Positions 8,839 to 18,800 of a DNA stretch of 27,884 bases are shown in pieces. Both the position numbers and the translations under genes were made by a program. Position 1 is the first letter of the stretch. Each line of letters starts with the position of its first letter. The notes beneath the pieces are model-generated. The model was not told where the DNA came from, searched no databases, and was given only the letters and a program-made list of their open reading frames with translations. Origin of the DNA: a virus; the IMG/VR virus record IMGVR_UViG_3300000116_000158, positions 1 to 27,884 of that record. One strand, written 5' to 3'.

Positions 8839-9166
8839 TGATTAATTCTATAAATTTCTCTATGTTAATAACTGCATAAGTTTTAGTTCTGTTTCTTTTA
8901 AATATCAGAACAGGATCGTAATCACCACTATTTTCTTCTGCTTGTTCCAATGATTTCCATATATTTAAAGCTTCTTGATTCTTACATTCAAATGAATAAG
9001 GGATTAGTCTACGAGCCGCTGGGGATAATTTAATATCCTCTCCAGATTCGCCCATTATAGCAGATTTAATATCATCAGGCTCTAACTGATTAAATGTTTC
9101 TAACAAAAGATCTCTTACATTATTTTGAAGTCTCTTGCCTTTATTCTTAGCGCTTCTTGATTTCAT
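8831..9166 (-). CDS. PD-(D/E)XK nuclease, probable Holliday-junction/branched-DNA resolvase
   Basis: This 111-aa protein has a basic N-terminus (NKGKRLQNNVRDLL, a helix carrying positive charge) followed by GESGEDIKLS (D44) and FECKNQE (E60-x-K62). This spacing is that of the PD-(D/E)XK nuclease fold used by Hjc-type resolvases. The SFECKNQE...IWKSLEQAE...VLIFKRNRTKTYAV arrangement fits small phage nucleases of that fold. It is the first gene of the primase and Mre11-Rad50 group, preceded by 175 nt of non-coding DNA containing tandem repeats, and overlaps the primase start by 8 nt. A resolvase role parallel to T4 endonuclease VII (different fold) is inferred from context. It could instead be another repair or restriction-like nuclease. 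Confidence 0.68.
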   Translation of the reverse strand: MKSRSAKNKGKRLQNNVRDLLLETFNQLEPDDIKSAIMGESGEDIKLSPAARRLIPYSFECKNQEALNIWKSLEQAEENSGDYDPVLIFKRNRTKTYAVINIEKFIELINE

Positions 9167-9341
9167 AAGTTATTACTTTATACTTGTTATACTTGCTACT
9201 TGTTATACTTGTTACTTGTTATACTTGTTACTTGTTAATAGTTAATTACAAATTTAAAAAACAAGGCATAGTAATTTAATTAAAAAACTATTCAGAATTT
9301 TTTAAAGGAATTGTATGTTAACATTATTAATATATATAAGA
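9167..9341. other. Intergenic region between zincin and nuclease genes, with tandem repeats
   Basis: This 175-nt AT-rich gap contains a 16-bp tandem repeat (9181-9238) next to the nuclease gene. The remainder (9239-9341) is A/T-tract-rich, with no coding frame of note and no GC-rich hairpin. TATAAC hexamers recur inside the repeats on the minus strand, and a weak TTGTTT/TATTAA pair with an 18-nt spacer lies just upstream of them. I do not call a promoter from these alone. Confidence 0.6.
9181..9238. repeat. 16-bp tandem direct repeats, iteron-like
   Basis: The plus strand has TACTTGTTATACTTGC at 9181-9196 and TACTTGTTATACTTGT at 9197-9212 and 9213-9228, then a partial unit TACTTGTTAA (9229-9238). 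Each unit carries two copies of the heptamer ACAAGTA on the minus strand, at alternating centre-to-centre distances of 9 and 7 nt. There are about seven heptamers in all, one as GCAAGTA. The array ends 14 nt before the nuclease ATG (9166). Iterated protein-binding sites are a natural reading, serving either as an operator for the replication cassette or as part of an origin. There are no unique spacers, so it is not a CRISPR array. Confidence 0.85.
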
Positions 9342-9872
9342 CTAAAACCTGTTATTCAAATATTTTTTTACTTCTTTTTGAGCCCATCTTTCAGCTCGTT
9401 CTTCCCACTTATTATCATCGTGAGGATCTAATCCATCATACTGAGCCATTGTTCCTGCTTGAGCGTATTTCTTTATAAATTTTCTCTTACCTAAGTTCTG
9501 AGCATCTAATGCATGTTTTATCTCGTGCAATACAGTTATCAAAAATATCTTTACTGATTTATAAGATGGTCTTAGTGTTATTGTATCCGTTTCAGGTATA
9601 TATTCACCAAAGTTCTTACCACTACCTATTTTCACTTTAGATTTCAGTTTATACTTCTTAATCATTCTCTGTGCAGTATCTAAATAGTCTACTCTCTCTA
9701 CTAATAAATACCCCATAGCTTTTTTATAAAAGGAAGCCATTGATTTATTTCTTTCCTTAAATTCATCAGGATCTTTTATAAAAGCTGCATATCCTTTTGG
9801 ACCAGGTGAGTTTGTTGAAGCAGTGCTTTCTTCTATAGAAGTAACTTCCATCATTTTTTTAAATTTACCCAT
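9342..9872 (-). CDS. Putative zinc metallopeptidase (HExxH zincin)
   Basis: This 176-aa protein carries HEIKH at residues 116-120 inside a hydrophobic helix (FLITVLHEIKHALDA), the zincin signature with H116 and H120 as zinc ligands and E117 as catalytic base. A likely third ligand is in WEERAERWA (E157/E158 or E161), about 40 residues downstream, as in gluzincins. A beta segment (ETDTITLRPSYK, ~94-105) precedes the helix, as in SprT/ImmA-like minimal zincins. The N-terminal ~50 residues are polar and probably disordered. There is no signal peptide, so it probably acts in the cytoplasm or during assembly. It is the first gene behind a sigma70-like promoter (9892-9920), suggesting early expression. 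The substrate is unknown; prohead protease families have other active sites. Confidence 0.72.
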   Translation of the reverse strand: MGKFKKMMEVTSIEESTASTNSPGPKGYAAFIKDPDEFKERNKSMASFYKKAMGYLLVERVDYLDTAQRMIKKYKLKSKVKIGSGKNFGEYIPETDTITLRPSYKSVKIFLITVLHEIKHALDAQNLGKRKFIKKYAQAGTMAQYDGLDPHDDNKWEERAERWAQKEVKKYLNNRF

Positions 9873-9891
9873 ATACTATCTCCGTTGAGTA

Positions 9892-9920
9892 AATATACAA
9901 ACATTTAAGATAAAAGTCAA
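9892..9920 (-). promoter_or_regulatory. Sigma70-like (early/middle) promoter for the non-structural island
   Basis: On the minus strand, TTGACT (9915-9920) and TATATT (9892-9897) are separated by exactly 17 nt, each one base from the bacterial consensus. The -10 box ends 19 nt before the zincin ATG at 9872. GGAG lies in the short leader. It contrasts with the single-element motif in front of the structural operons. Confidence 0.6.
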
Positions 9921-9932
9921 GATATTTTTTCA

Positions 9933-10952
9933 TTATGCGTCAAACCTCACTACAAATCCTAATGATAAATTTTTATCATTTTTAATAGGAGCAGATAATT
10001 GACCTACTGCTAAGAGTTCATCAAAGTCATTATACAAACCTATTTTAGTAACATATGGTGCAAAATCAGAATGAGTTACAAATGCTTCATATTTAGTAGC
10101 AGCATTAAAAGAGCTACCATATGAACCTGATTTTGTTACAGCATCACCTATTGGAAAAAATTTCCAAGACTCGTCTCCGTTTGCAGTTATACTGCCGCTT
10201 CGTTCAAATGTGGCTGTAATATTAGTTGTCGAATTAAATTCATTTTCACCTGATACGCAAGTGTAAGAATATTCATTTAATGTAACTTGTGCTTTATACT
10301 TTAACAAAAACCCATCAGAACCTTTTCCTGTTCCTACATTTACAAAGTTAGAGCCTGTATTTGTAAATACCAATACTCCTTCTTCATAAAAAACATTACC
10401 CGCAAAACTAGCAGTAGAATGTTCTATATCAGCATCAGCAAATCCACCAGAAGCAAACAATGCAAAGCTAGAAGAAAGGCTTTTGTCAAACAAGTTACCT
10501 TTACCATCATCTACTATGGTAATTGTTGCAGATGTGCTGTCATCTTCTAATTCTATTGATCTTGGCTTAATTCGCTCACCATACAAATTATCAGGCACAG
10601 ATATTATAGATGCTGATTTGTGTAATAATCTATATTGAGTTGATTGATTAGAACCAAAATTATTATATGGATTTATAGTAGAAAATTCTCTTCTTAAACC
10701 GGAGGTTTTTTGTCTATAATATCTATTATTTATCATAAAGTAAGAAGGAATGTGATAAAAATGCTGTGGTGTTTCAGTTTCTGTATGGAATGAGGTTTTC
10801 TCACCTAATGCAGTTGTAAATCCTCTATGACTTCCGCTTATAGCCCTAAAATTATATACAAAACTTCCGCTATCAGCCTCTGTTAAGCTAAACTGCTTAT
10901 ATACCTTAAATGGTGTTTTATCTACATCCGTTGGGTCTAGCCTTTTAAACAT
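9933..10952 (-). CDS. Tail/baseplate structural protein, paralogue of the upstream 361-aa protein
   Basis: This 339-aa beta-rich, Ser/Gly/Phe-rich protein begins MFKRLDPTDVDKTPFKVYKQ and lacks cysteine clusters, membrane segments or catalytic motifs. Its last ~45 residues (VTKIGLYNDFDELLAVGQLS) match the end of the 361-aa neighbour (ITQVGLYNDDGELLAVAKLS), and both then show a Lys/Pro/Leu turn and a final beta strand. The two therefore share a C-terminal domain and probably arose by duplication. The gene is the last of a three-gene late operon, 18 nt after the paralogue, and ends with tandem stops (TAATGA). A virion role is inferred from composition and position; the exact place in the tail is unknown. 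Confidence 0.75.
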   Translation of the reverse strand: MFKRLDPTDVDKTPFKVYKQFSLTEADSGSFVYNFRAISGSHRGFTTALGEKTSFHTETETPQHFYHIPSYFMINNRYYRQKTSGLRREFSTINPYNNFGSNQSTQYRLLHKSASIISVPDNLYGERIKPRSIELEDDSTSATITIVDDGKGNLFDKSLSSSFALFASGGFADADIEHSTASFAGNVFYEEGVLVFTNTGSNFVNVGTGKGSDGFLLKYKAQVTLNEYSYTCVSGENEFNSTTNITATFERSGSITANGDESWKFFPIGDAVTKSGSYGSSFNAATKYEAFVTHSDFAPYVTKIGLYNDFDELLAVGQLSAPIKNDKNLSLGFVVRFDA

Positions 10953-10970
10953 GACCTTTGTCTCCCAATT

Positions 10971-12056
10971 TTAGAAATCTAATTTAACTTTGATAATCGC
11001 TTCTCTCGAATAAGATTTCAGTAGTGGTTTACTTAACTTAGCAACTGCTAATAGTTCACCATCATCATTGTATAATCCAACTTGTGTAATAAATGTTTTT
11101 GGATTTTTAAAGAATGTAGCTTGAGTTAATGAGCCATCAGACGCAGTAGCAAATGTAGGATTAGAACTAAAATTAAATTCTTTGTTTGGTATTCTACAAA
11201 AATAATGCTGTGATGTAATAACTTCTTCTCTACGAGCAGCAAAGTATCCGGTAAAGCCTGTATGAGCACTTCCTGTTATAGCTCTGAGAAATTTAACATT
11301 ATTTCCACCTTCAACATTAGATGTTAAGCCTGTTTGTAAAGAAGCAGAAGCGTTTACTATAGGACCATTTAAAATTATTATTCCTAAGTCAGGATAAAAC
11401 AATCCAAGAGCACCACCTGGTTGTTCTGCAGCGGTGAACTTAGTAACAGCAGTTCCAGTAGCAATAGACCCACTAACAACATTGAATACCCTACCACCCT
11501 GATTTACTTCAGGATTAGTAGTAGCACCACTATCGTCAATTAGTTTTATTTTACCTTGAGATCCACTTGTATTACCATATGCGCTACCACTTAAATGTAG
11601 TTCCCAATTACCTGGATCCATTTTTTCTCTGAGTTGCTGTCTAGCCATTGATATAGCGTAAATATATTTTGGTTTTATATTAGTTCCACTTCCAGCAAAT
11701 GTAAATTGACTTTTATTAGGTCCTAATAATGTATTGGATAATTGTCGATAAATAGCAGCTGATGCTCTATTTCCAGCAACTCCTTGCTTTCCAACAGAAC
11801 CACTTCCGTTAAAATGACCATACGCAACAGAAAATTGAGGTTTAGCTGTAGTATCGGTTGACGGATTAGCTGAATAAACATCTAAATAATGAGCGCCTGA
11901 ACTGCCTGATTGAGTAGATGAAGTAAAAAATGTAGTTATAGAAGCTTTTCCAGCATCAAACATTCCTGAGGAAACTATATCTTTTGCATTTGTCACCACA
12001 TCTCCCGATTCAGGACTTTGAGCTGAAACTATATTAAATTCCTTATAAATAGACAT
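10971..12056 (-). CDS. Tail/baseplate structural protein with C-terminal domain shared with the next gene
   Basis: This 361-aa protein (MSIYKEFNIVSAQSPESGDV) is Ser/Gly/Thr-rich with many short predicted strands, typical of phage baseplate or fibre-attachment proteins. A Tyr/Asn patch (AIYRQLSNTLLGPNKSQFTF, ~105-125) and MARQQLREKMDPGNW (~138-152) are its most distinctive segments. The C-terminal ~45 residues carry the GLYND-x-x-ELLAVA-x-LS theme shared with the 339-aa protein. The ribosome-binding site AGGAG overlaps the stop of the 227-aa gene, 11 nt upstream, suggesting coupled translation. Assignment to the tail is by context and resemblance to structural proteins of marine T4-like phages. 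Confidence 0.75.
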   Translation of the reverse strand: MSIYKEFNIVSAQSPESGDVVTNAKDIVSSGMFDAGKASITTFFTSSTQSGSSGAHYLDVYSANPSTDTTAKPQFSVAYGHFNGSGSVGKQGVAGNRASAAIYRQLSNTLLGPNKSQFTFAGSGTNIKPKYIYAISMARQQLREKMDPGNWELHLSGSAYGNTSGSQGKIKLIDDSGATTNPEVNQGGRVFNVVSGSIATGTAVTKFTAAEQPGGALGLFYPDLGIIILNGPIVNASASLQTGLTSNVEGGNNVKFLRAITGSAHTGFTGYFAARREEVITSQHYFCRIPNKEFNFSSNPTFATASDGSLTQATFFKNPKTFITQVGLYNDDGELLAVAKLSKPLLKSYSREAIIKVKLDF

Positions 12057-12067
12057 AAATTACTCCT

Positions 12068-12751
12068 TTAACCAAACGCACCAGCACCAGCGCCAGCGGT
12101 TATGATTACCTTATTGGTAACTGTTATAGATATTGTAGCACCTGTATCATTACCGATTACTGTTAATTGTGTTGTTTTACCTTGTGCAGTAGCTCCCACC
12201 GATAGAGGTAGAAGTCCAATCCTAACGGATCCAGCAACTAATGTTTTACTATTTGGAACATCATCATCACCTAAGAAAAATGGTGTGGTTGCTCCTGCAC
12301 CACCACCACCAGCAGCATTTACGACAGTCATTGTAGCTACTGACTGATCATGAAGGATAAAAGTATAGGATGTGTCAGCTACATTTGCAGTTGTTGGTGT
12401 AATTACTACAGGAGGTTGATTTAGTCCACCACCTGCTTCAAAAGTTACAGTATTTGGCTGAACACTAATGATAGGCATCTTTCTAGTGCTTTTCGGTAAT
12501 GTCACCAGCTTATACCTCATAATATGATTTTCATCAGGAAAAGCTTCTAATAATGGCATGTTTTCAATTACAGCTCCATAAAAATCAGAACCGTTTGGAT
12601 GAGATACATCAAAAAGTCTATAATCAACCTCATCATCTGCCAAAGCAAATTTTGTTATGTTAAAAGCGTTAGTTCCTTGTGCTAATAACTCTCTACCTTT
12701 TTTGGTGAGAATAGCATCAACGGTAACTGTTGTGTTATTTAGAAATCCCAT
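12068..12751 (-). CDS. Tail-associated structural protein with Ig-like/Gly-rich C-terminus
   Basis: This 227-aa protein has a distinctive N-terminus (MGFLNNTTVTVDAILTKKGR, then GTNAFNITKFALADDEVDYR), a segment I associate with structural proteins of T4-like environmental phages. From about residue 95 it changes to an Ig-like beta-sandwich pattern (VQPNTVTFEAGG...TSYTFILHDQSVATMTV...GKTTQLTVIGNDTGATISIT) with a Gly-rich loop at ~148-155. It ends in alternating AGAGAGAFG. It opens a three-gene operon behind late-promoter-like element B, with GGAG 9 nt before the ATG. Ig-like domains in phage tails usually mediate weak surface binding; that is inference here. Confidence 0.75.
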   Translation of the reverse strand: MGFLNNTTVTVDAILTKKGRELLAQGTNAFNITKFALADDEVDYRLFDVSHPNGSDFYGAVIENMPLLEAFPDENHIMRYKLVTLPKSTRKMPIISVQPNTVTFEAGGGLNQPPVVITPTTANVADTSYTFILHDQSVATMTVVNAAGGGGAGATTPFFLGDDDVPNSKTLVAGSVRIGLLPLSVGATAQGKTTQLTVIGNDTGATISITVTNKVIITAGAGAGAFG

Positions 12752-12798
12752 AAGATAACTCCTAATTTAAATGTTTGGATTTTGTATAATTTGATTCA

Positions 12799-12809
12799 TA
12801 TATAAATAT
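12799..12809 (-). promoter_or_regulatory. Late-promoter-like element B, upstream of the 227-aa gene operon
   Basis: The minus strand reads ATATTTATATA followed by TG, 47 nt before the ATG at 12751. It lies in the 108-nt gap after the 2233-aa gene. It is identical in core to the elements at 4342, 24037 and 26493. Confidence 0.6.
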
Positions 12810-12859
12810 ACTAATATCAAATTTTTATTAAATAAAATACTATTTTCTAAGACTTTCTT

Positions 12860-15800
12860 CTAACCAAATCTTCTTGGTTTCTTCTTCTTCTTCTTCTTTC
12901 TTCTTGGCTTCTTATTTTTAATACCAGCAGCCGCTTGAAAATCCTGTATTGCCGCTTGATACGCAGCAGGACCAAAAGGTGAATTTGGTGGTGAAGCTTC
13001 TCTAGCCTGCTCAATTGCTTGATTAGCATTCTGCGGCCTTACTCTTCTTGCACTAAAGAAACTTTTCTTACTTTTCTTGCGCCTCTTTGGTTTAAATTTA
13101 GCAGTTGTTCCTTCTCCTGTATCTAATGATGATTCTCCAGGAGTTTTCTTTACAAGTCTTGTTGGTGATGTAAGAGTAATCTCAATTGGAGGACCACCAT
13201 CAATTGTGGTTAGAGCAGTATTTTTAACACCATCAAAATAGGAACGAACTCTAGCTTCGGTATCTTCTAACAAGTAATCTATATCAACATTGAAAAAAGA
13301 GGATGAGTAAGAATTACCAACCGAAGCGCTTAATGGTGTAGTATAGAACTTCATTTCTCGTGTGTTATTGCCTCTAGTAACAGACTCCGAAATTGATGGT
13401 TGAACAGCTTCAAAGTATTTGAAATCTCCGAAAGACATAGTTACATTTGAGTAAAATTTATCAGGCTTCTTTAATCTTTGCCATAAGGACAGTTCATAAC
13501 TCTCATCTAAGAATTGTGAAGATGATCCTTCATAGGTGGGAACTGATCCTGTAATGTTGTAAATAGAAGATCCAGATTCATAGCTATACATATCTATTCT
13601 TCCATCATATGAATTGAAATTTGTTATTGCATAGTTGTTTTCGTGATTATACGAACTTGACACAGTAATTAAATCCACTCCAACATCAATGGATGATGTA
13701 TAATAAAAGTTTTCAAATTTAGGAGCTTTACCTATTATCACTTTATTTCTTTCAAATATATTCGGCTCTACTAAAATACCTAAATTTGCTTTAGCTCTAG
13801 CAGGAATCATTTTCCTTATCTGACCAAATAAAGATTGGTCGTAAAATTTTATAAGTCTGATATAATCCCAAAAGTTATTTGGTGAGTTATATTTCTTCCA
13901 ATAATTATCAGCAGCATTTTTCAAACCACGATATTCTAATTCTTGCAAATCTCTAGGATCGCCTAAGAAGTTATCAAAATTTAAATCAGCTACGGATTCT
14001 ATTATATCTGTATTAATTACATCAGTTGGAGCAAAGAAAACACCTACTTTATTAGAATCGTTAGGAGCAGTATCATATGCACTTACTGTAGCTCTGTGCT
14101 TAGAGTTTAAATTAAATCCATTCTTCAAAGGATTTGGTTCAATCCTTATTTTATTAGTAGTTCTTCTCAAAGCACCAATGCTCGGAACATTACTTTTTGT
14201 CTCATCAACAACACTACTAAAAAAGTTTCCTGTAAATCCATTGTGAGATCCCGAATATGCATTAGTTGAGTTAGCACTAACATCTCTAATACCATTTGTA
14301 TCTGAACTTAAATTTTTATTATCATCAAAAGAATATCTTAATACTAAATTTTCATATGATGAAGATAATGAATTTCCATTGTAAGCTTTTGGATTTCCTA
14401 CGTGATTTCTAAAGGAGCCGGTGTTTAATACTTCTGTCCAATGTCTATATTCCATAATAGAGCCACTAAATTGTGCCCCTACTGTTGAAGTTACAGCAGC
14501 ACTTCCACTACCACCTATATAAATTTCCCCATCATTGTTCCAACTTTGGTTATATGATGATGATGCGGCTATATCAGTTACTAATGTAGATTTAGAATAT
14601 AAATTTATTTTACTCCTACTAGCATCATACTTACTTAAATGTAATTCAAAAGATTGAGATACATTTCTATTATCACTTCCGGAAGTTCTACGAACCATAA
14701 CGGAAAAGAAGTCATTATCATATACAGGAAAATTAGAAGATGATACTTCTTTCAACCCATCAGAGCCACTTATCTGAAAAGCCACATACCCATAATTATC
14801 AATTGAATTGTTTTCTTTTAATCTTATGAAAAAGCTAGAAGATAAATTAGGACTTGCCGATTTCTTTTCAACTAGTATTTGATTTGAGCCAGTCGGCGTT
14901 CTGAATCTGAATTCAATCGTATCCGGCTTTCTTCCCGATGAAGAGTCATCAACCCAAGCTGTTTTAACAAATTGAGCACCTCTAAAATCTAATGACTTTG
15001 TAAACTTTCTTCCTATTTCAAATTGAGGAGCAGCGTTATCCGGCAAATCAGGTCCACCATATTCCTTAACTCTTAAAATAGTTGATGGTATACCATATGA
15101 ATTTATTAAACCTTTAATAGCTCTAACACTTCCTTTATTTTTTAAGAAGTATGGCATGTTGTTAACAATCCTACTCCAAATTTCTCTTGAAGTATCACGT
15201 TCCGGCTGAGATGAATGAGCTGAAAAAGAAGAGCCTGTTACTTCTTTACCCAGTGCGTATTTAGCAAGAGAAATTGTATCCTTACCATCATTTAATTGCC
15301 ATCCTAATGATTTAGCAACACTCATAAACAAATCCTTAGACATACCTTCCGATAGTTTTTCTCTTCTATCGTGCACATCACCCATAGCTTTAATGTAAAT
15401 CCATATATTATCAAAATGATGCGCTACCATATTTACTAAATCTATATAGGTTTGATTATTAGTATCAAATTTTATATGCTGTGGTATAATATTACTTAGT
15501 TTATTAAAACTATCTTCGTCATATAAAGAAGCGCTGGCATTTTGAATAGCATACCAATTCTTAGCTTTAGATGATGTGGTATGTGCTAAGACATATGCAT
15601 CTCCGACCTTTCCTGTTCCAGAAGTTTTAGGCCAAGCATTGTCGAAAAATTCACCCAATGAGCTCGTTACATATGATGAAGATTGAAAATACATATATTT
15701 CTCAAACCCATCAAAGTTATTTTTCAGCTCATCGATAGAAGATACAGCCGCTTTAACATCAGCGCTTGAACCGCTGACACCATTGTAGGATGCACTTGTT

Positions 15801-18800
15801 GCTACATAACCTTCAATCTGACTTAATTTATATTTAAAATTATTTATCCTTTTTGATACTGAGCTGAAATTTATAAAGTTTCTAAAATTACCATAATCTA
15901 CATTTATCTCTACACTATCCATACTTTGACTTAAAAATTCATCTCTTAATAAACCAGATACAGTGCTATCCTCACTTAAAATTTTAGTTTGAGACGTGTA
16001 ATCAGTTGTTCTTCTTTGTATAGGACTTTCAGCATTCATTAAATCAGGCGATTTTAAAACCACATCTCCAATTTCAGTATCAACAAAATCCACAATCTCA
16101 ATATTTTCTTCAACTACATCAGCCATTTCTTTTACAACAATTACTTCATCTAATCTTTCAATATCAGTTGGTAATGGCTCGTATAATTTATATACAACTG
16201 AATATGGATAGGGCATTGTTACAAAATCTTTTTTAAAATTAGTAGTTAAAAACATCCTATTTCCAAATTTTATATAGGTTCTCATATCATACGGATTATA
16301 TACAAGATAAGAAACTGAAAAGTTAGGAAAGTTTACAGGATTGCTATCATCCTCATAATCCGTAACATTTTCATTTGTTTCAATTAATTCTCTGCCAGCA
16401 TTTTTCCAATGCTTATCAACCATTATCGCTGATCCCTCTCCTTGAATTCCAGTTATAGTAGCTTCATAGTCTGCGTATATCGGTTGTCGCGTCTGCTGTT
16501 GATTTAATGTAAAGTCTATAAATAAATTATCAACCCACGTTATTCCATATGAATTATCTGCTGTCAGCCCTTTGCTTGTATCCCAAGTATTATCACCTCT
16601 TACCTCTAGAAAAAAGTCTGCTGTCAAAAGCCAATCAGTTGGAACATCTACATCAAGTTCTAAAGTGCTCCAACCACCAGCATTTAATGTAAATGCTTCT
16701 ACTCCAACCTTTTCATAAATATATGAAATAGCGGCGTCTTGTGAGTTCCAAGTAGCTGCTTGTCCATCCCATACCCATTGTTCTGCTGGACTTAAAGTTC
16801 CATCCTTAGTCGGATTTAAATCATAACTAAATTCACTACTCCCATCATCATATAATGCAAATTGATTATAATTATCAGCACCTGGATTTCTACTACCAAA
16901 TATTATTTCTTCACCCTCAGTTCCCTTAACACCAGCATTGTAAAATACATCCTGTAAAGACAATGTTTTATCAACACCATCTTTTGTATCATTTTTTGAA
17001 AAATATACTTGATCTCCTACTATACCAATATATTTTGAACTAAATCCTGAATTCTTAGCAAATGCAACTTCATACTCTGCTGGAATATCTGAAGAAAATC
17101 CTTCTGCAAAAGGTTTTGGATCTTGAGAAAAGAAACTATCTTCATCAGATGCAGCCTCATAGTAATCTCCATCTCCATCATCCATTCTGTAGTATAATCC
17201 GGTGCCAGATATTGTAAAGTAATGTATAAAATTGCTATCTTTTTTAAACCAGGTTTCAAACTTACCATCACCTTCATTTAATCTATCATTGAATCCTTCG
17301 TCAAGATCTATCCAAGAAACTACGCCCTTATTTCCTTTGACATCTACTCCATCAAAATTGTCATCACCCTTTTTTGCAATAAACATTCTGTTTTGATCTT
17401 CAGCACCAGTTCCATTACTATAAAATATTATATACCGACTATTCCAAACACCATTACGGTTCGGGTCCCTAACTCTAGAAACACTCTGTATAAATCCATA
17501 TCTAAAAATGTCATCGAATAAAGAAACTGTAAACGCTTGTCCATCGACTACTTGAGTTATACTTTCATTCCTAACTACAGGAAAGTAATCTTCAAATTTA
17601 TGTAATACTAATTTATTTGAATTTACTGTAAATTCAGGCTCCTTAACTTCCCAAATTAAATCATCTTTAAATAATATTGCGCCATCTCCAACTGTTGTTC
17701 CTGTTTGCCAACCTAAATTTTGACCTTGATTATTTACTCGTTGATATTTAGGCTGACCAGCATCTTCTGTCTGATACGGATGACCATTAACAACGTTCTC
17801 TCCAGAATACTGAACACTGCTGACAGTCCCATCAGGCGGACTAGGACTATTTGCTGAGCCTTTCGTTACCCATTGTGCACCTGACCATTCCCATTCTCCA
17901 TCTTCACTCAACGTTCCCTTTTTCCAATATGGATCTTTTGCAATATTTGGAATCCACACCCATCTTTGAGGAATGATAGATGCTCCTGTGTTGACTCTTG
18001 GTGTTATAATTCCAATTGACCAAGCTCCTTCTCCACCAAAATCTGATGTAGTTTGACCTACTTCTCCGATGAAGGCTGTTACGCCAAAATGTGTTATGAG
18101 CTCTTCTTGTGTCGATGGGGGTTTATTTTCTATATTTGATGCATTAGATTCGTTATTTTCTAAATAACCTTCAGGTATATTTATCGGCTTTGGCTCAGCG
18201 GGCGGAGGAGCAAATGGATTGAAATATCCATTAGGTGGTGAGATTGGCTCAGGTTCAATAAGCCTTTCGGTAGGATATTTAAAATCAATAGCGACACCCT
18301 TTCCAGCAACACTACTCTTTATATCTAACCTAATATTGATTGTATCACCCGCAGCCGCTCCAAAGTTAATTAATGGTGGCATAGTTTGACCAATCATCAA
18401 AAGTCTATGACCACTCGATCCATCCCAAGCTTCAAAGTCTTGATATAAATTATTTTGATCTATAAATTTTATACAATTGCCACCGGAATTTCCTTCTCCG
18501 CTAACAACTTTTGCATGATAACCAATAGCACTGGTTCCAGCATGAGGCTCACCATAGTTGAAGTATCCGCTTGTCCAATCAACTAATTTTATAGCATCGT
18601 TATGTAAACTACCATCCCACCCAGCACTTATTACTGCAGGTGCGCCTGTAGTTGTATCTATTTCTACTTCTTCTAATTCAGCATTCTTTATTATATTTAA
18701 ATCTGTGCGAACTTGTTGAGTTACATATCCGGTTAAGTAAGCATTAGGTAACTTAATAGTTCCACCTATCATATTTTCTGTAAATAGAAACCCACCTTCC

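Noticed and set aside
9181-9238. Possible CRISPR array
   Set aside because: Units are 16 bp and directly adjacent, with no unique spacers and no cas genes nearby.
12810-12859. Short AT inverted repeat (TTTTATT/AATAAAA) after the giant gene as a terminator
   Set aside because: The stem has no GC pairs and essentially no loop, so it is not convincing in such AT-rich DNA.
12847-13029. 60-codon minus-strand frame rich in Arg overlapping the end of the giant gene
   Set aside because: It is the shifted reading of the same AAG-rich repeats; mentioned only as a possible slippage product, not as a gene.
17020-17277. 85-codon minus-strand frame inside the 2233-aa gene
   Set aside because: Fully nested in a well-supported frame with no start signal.
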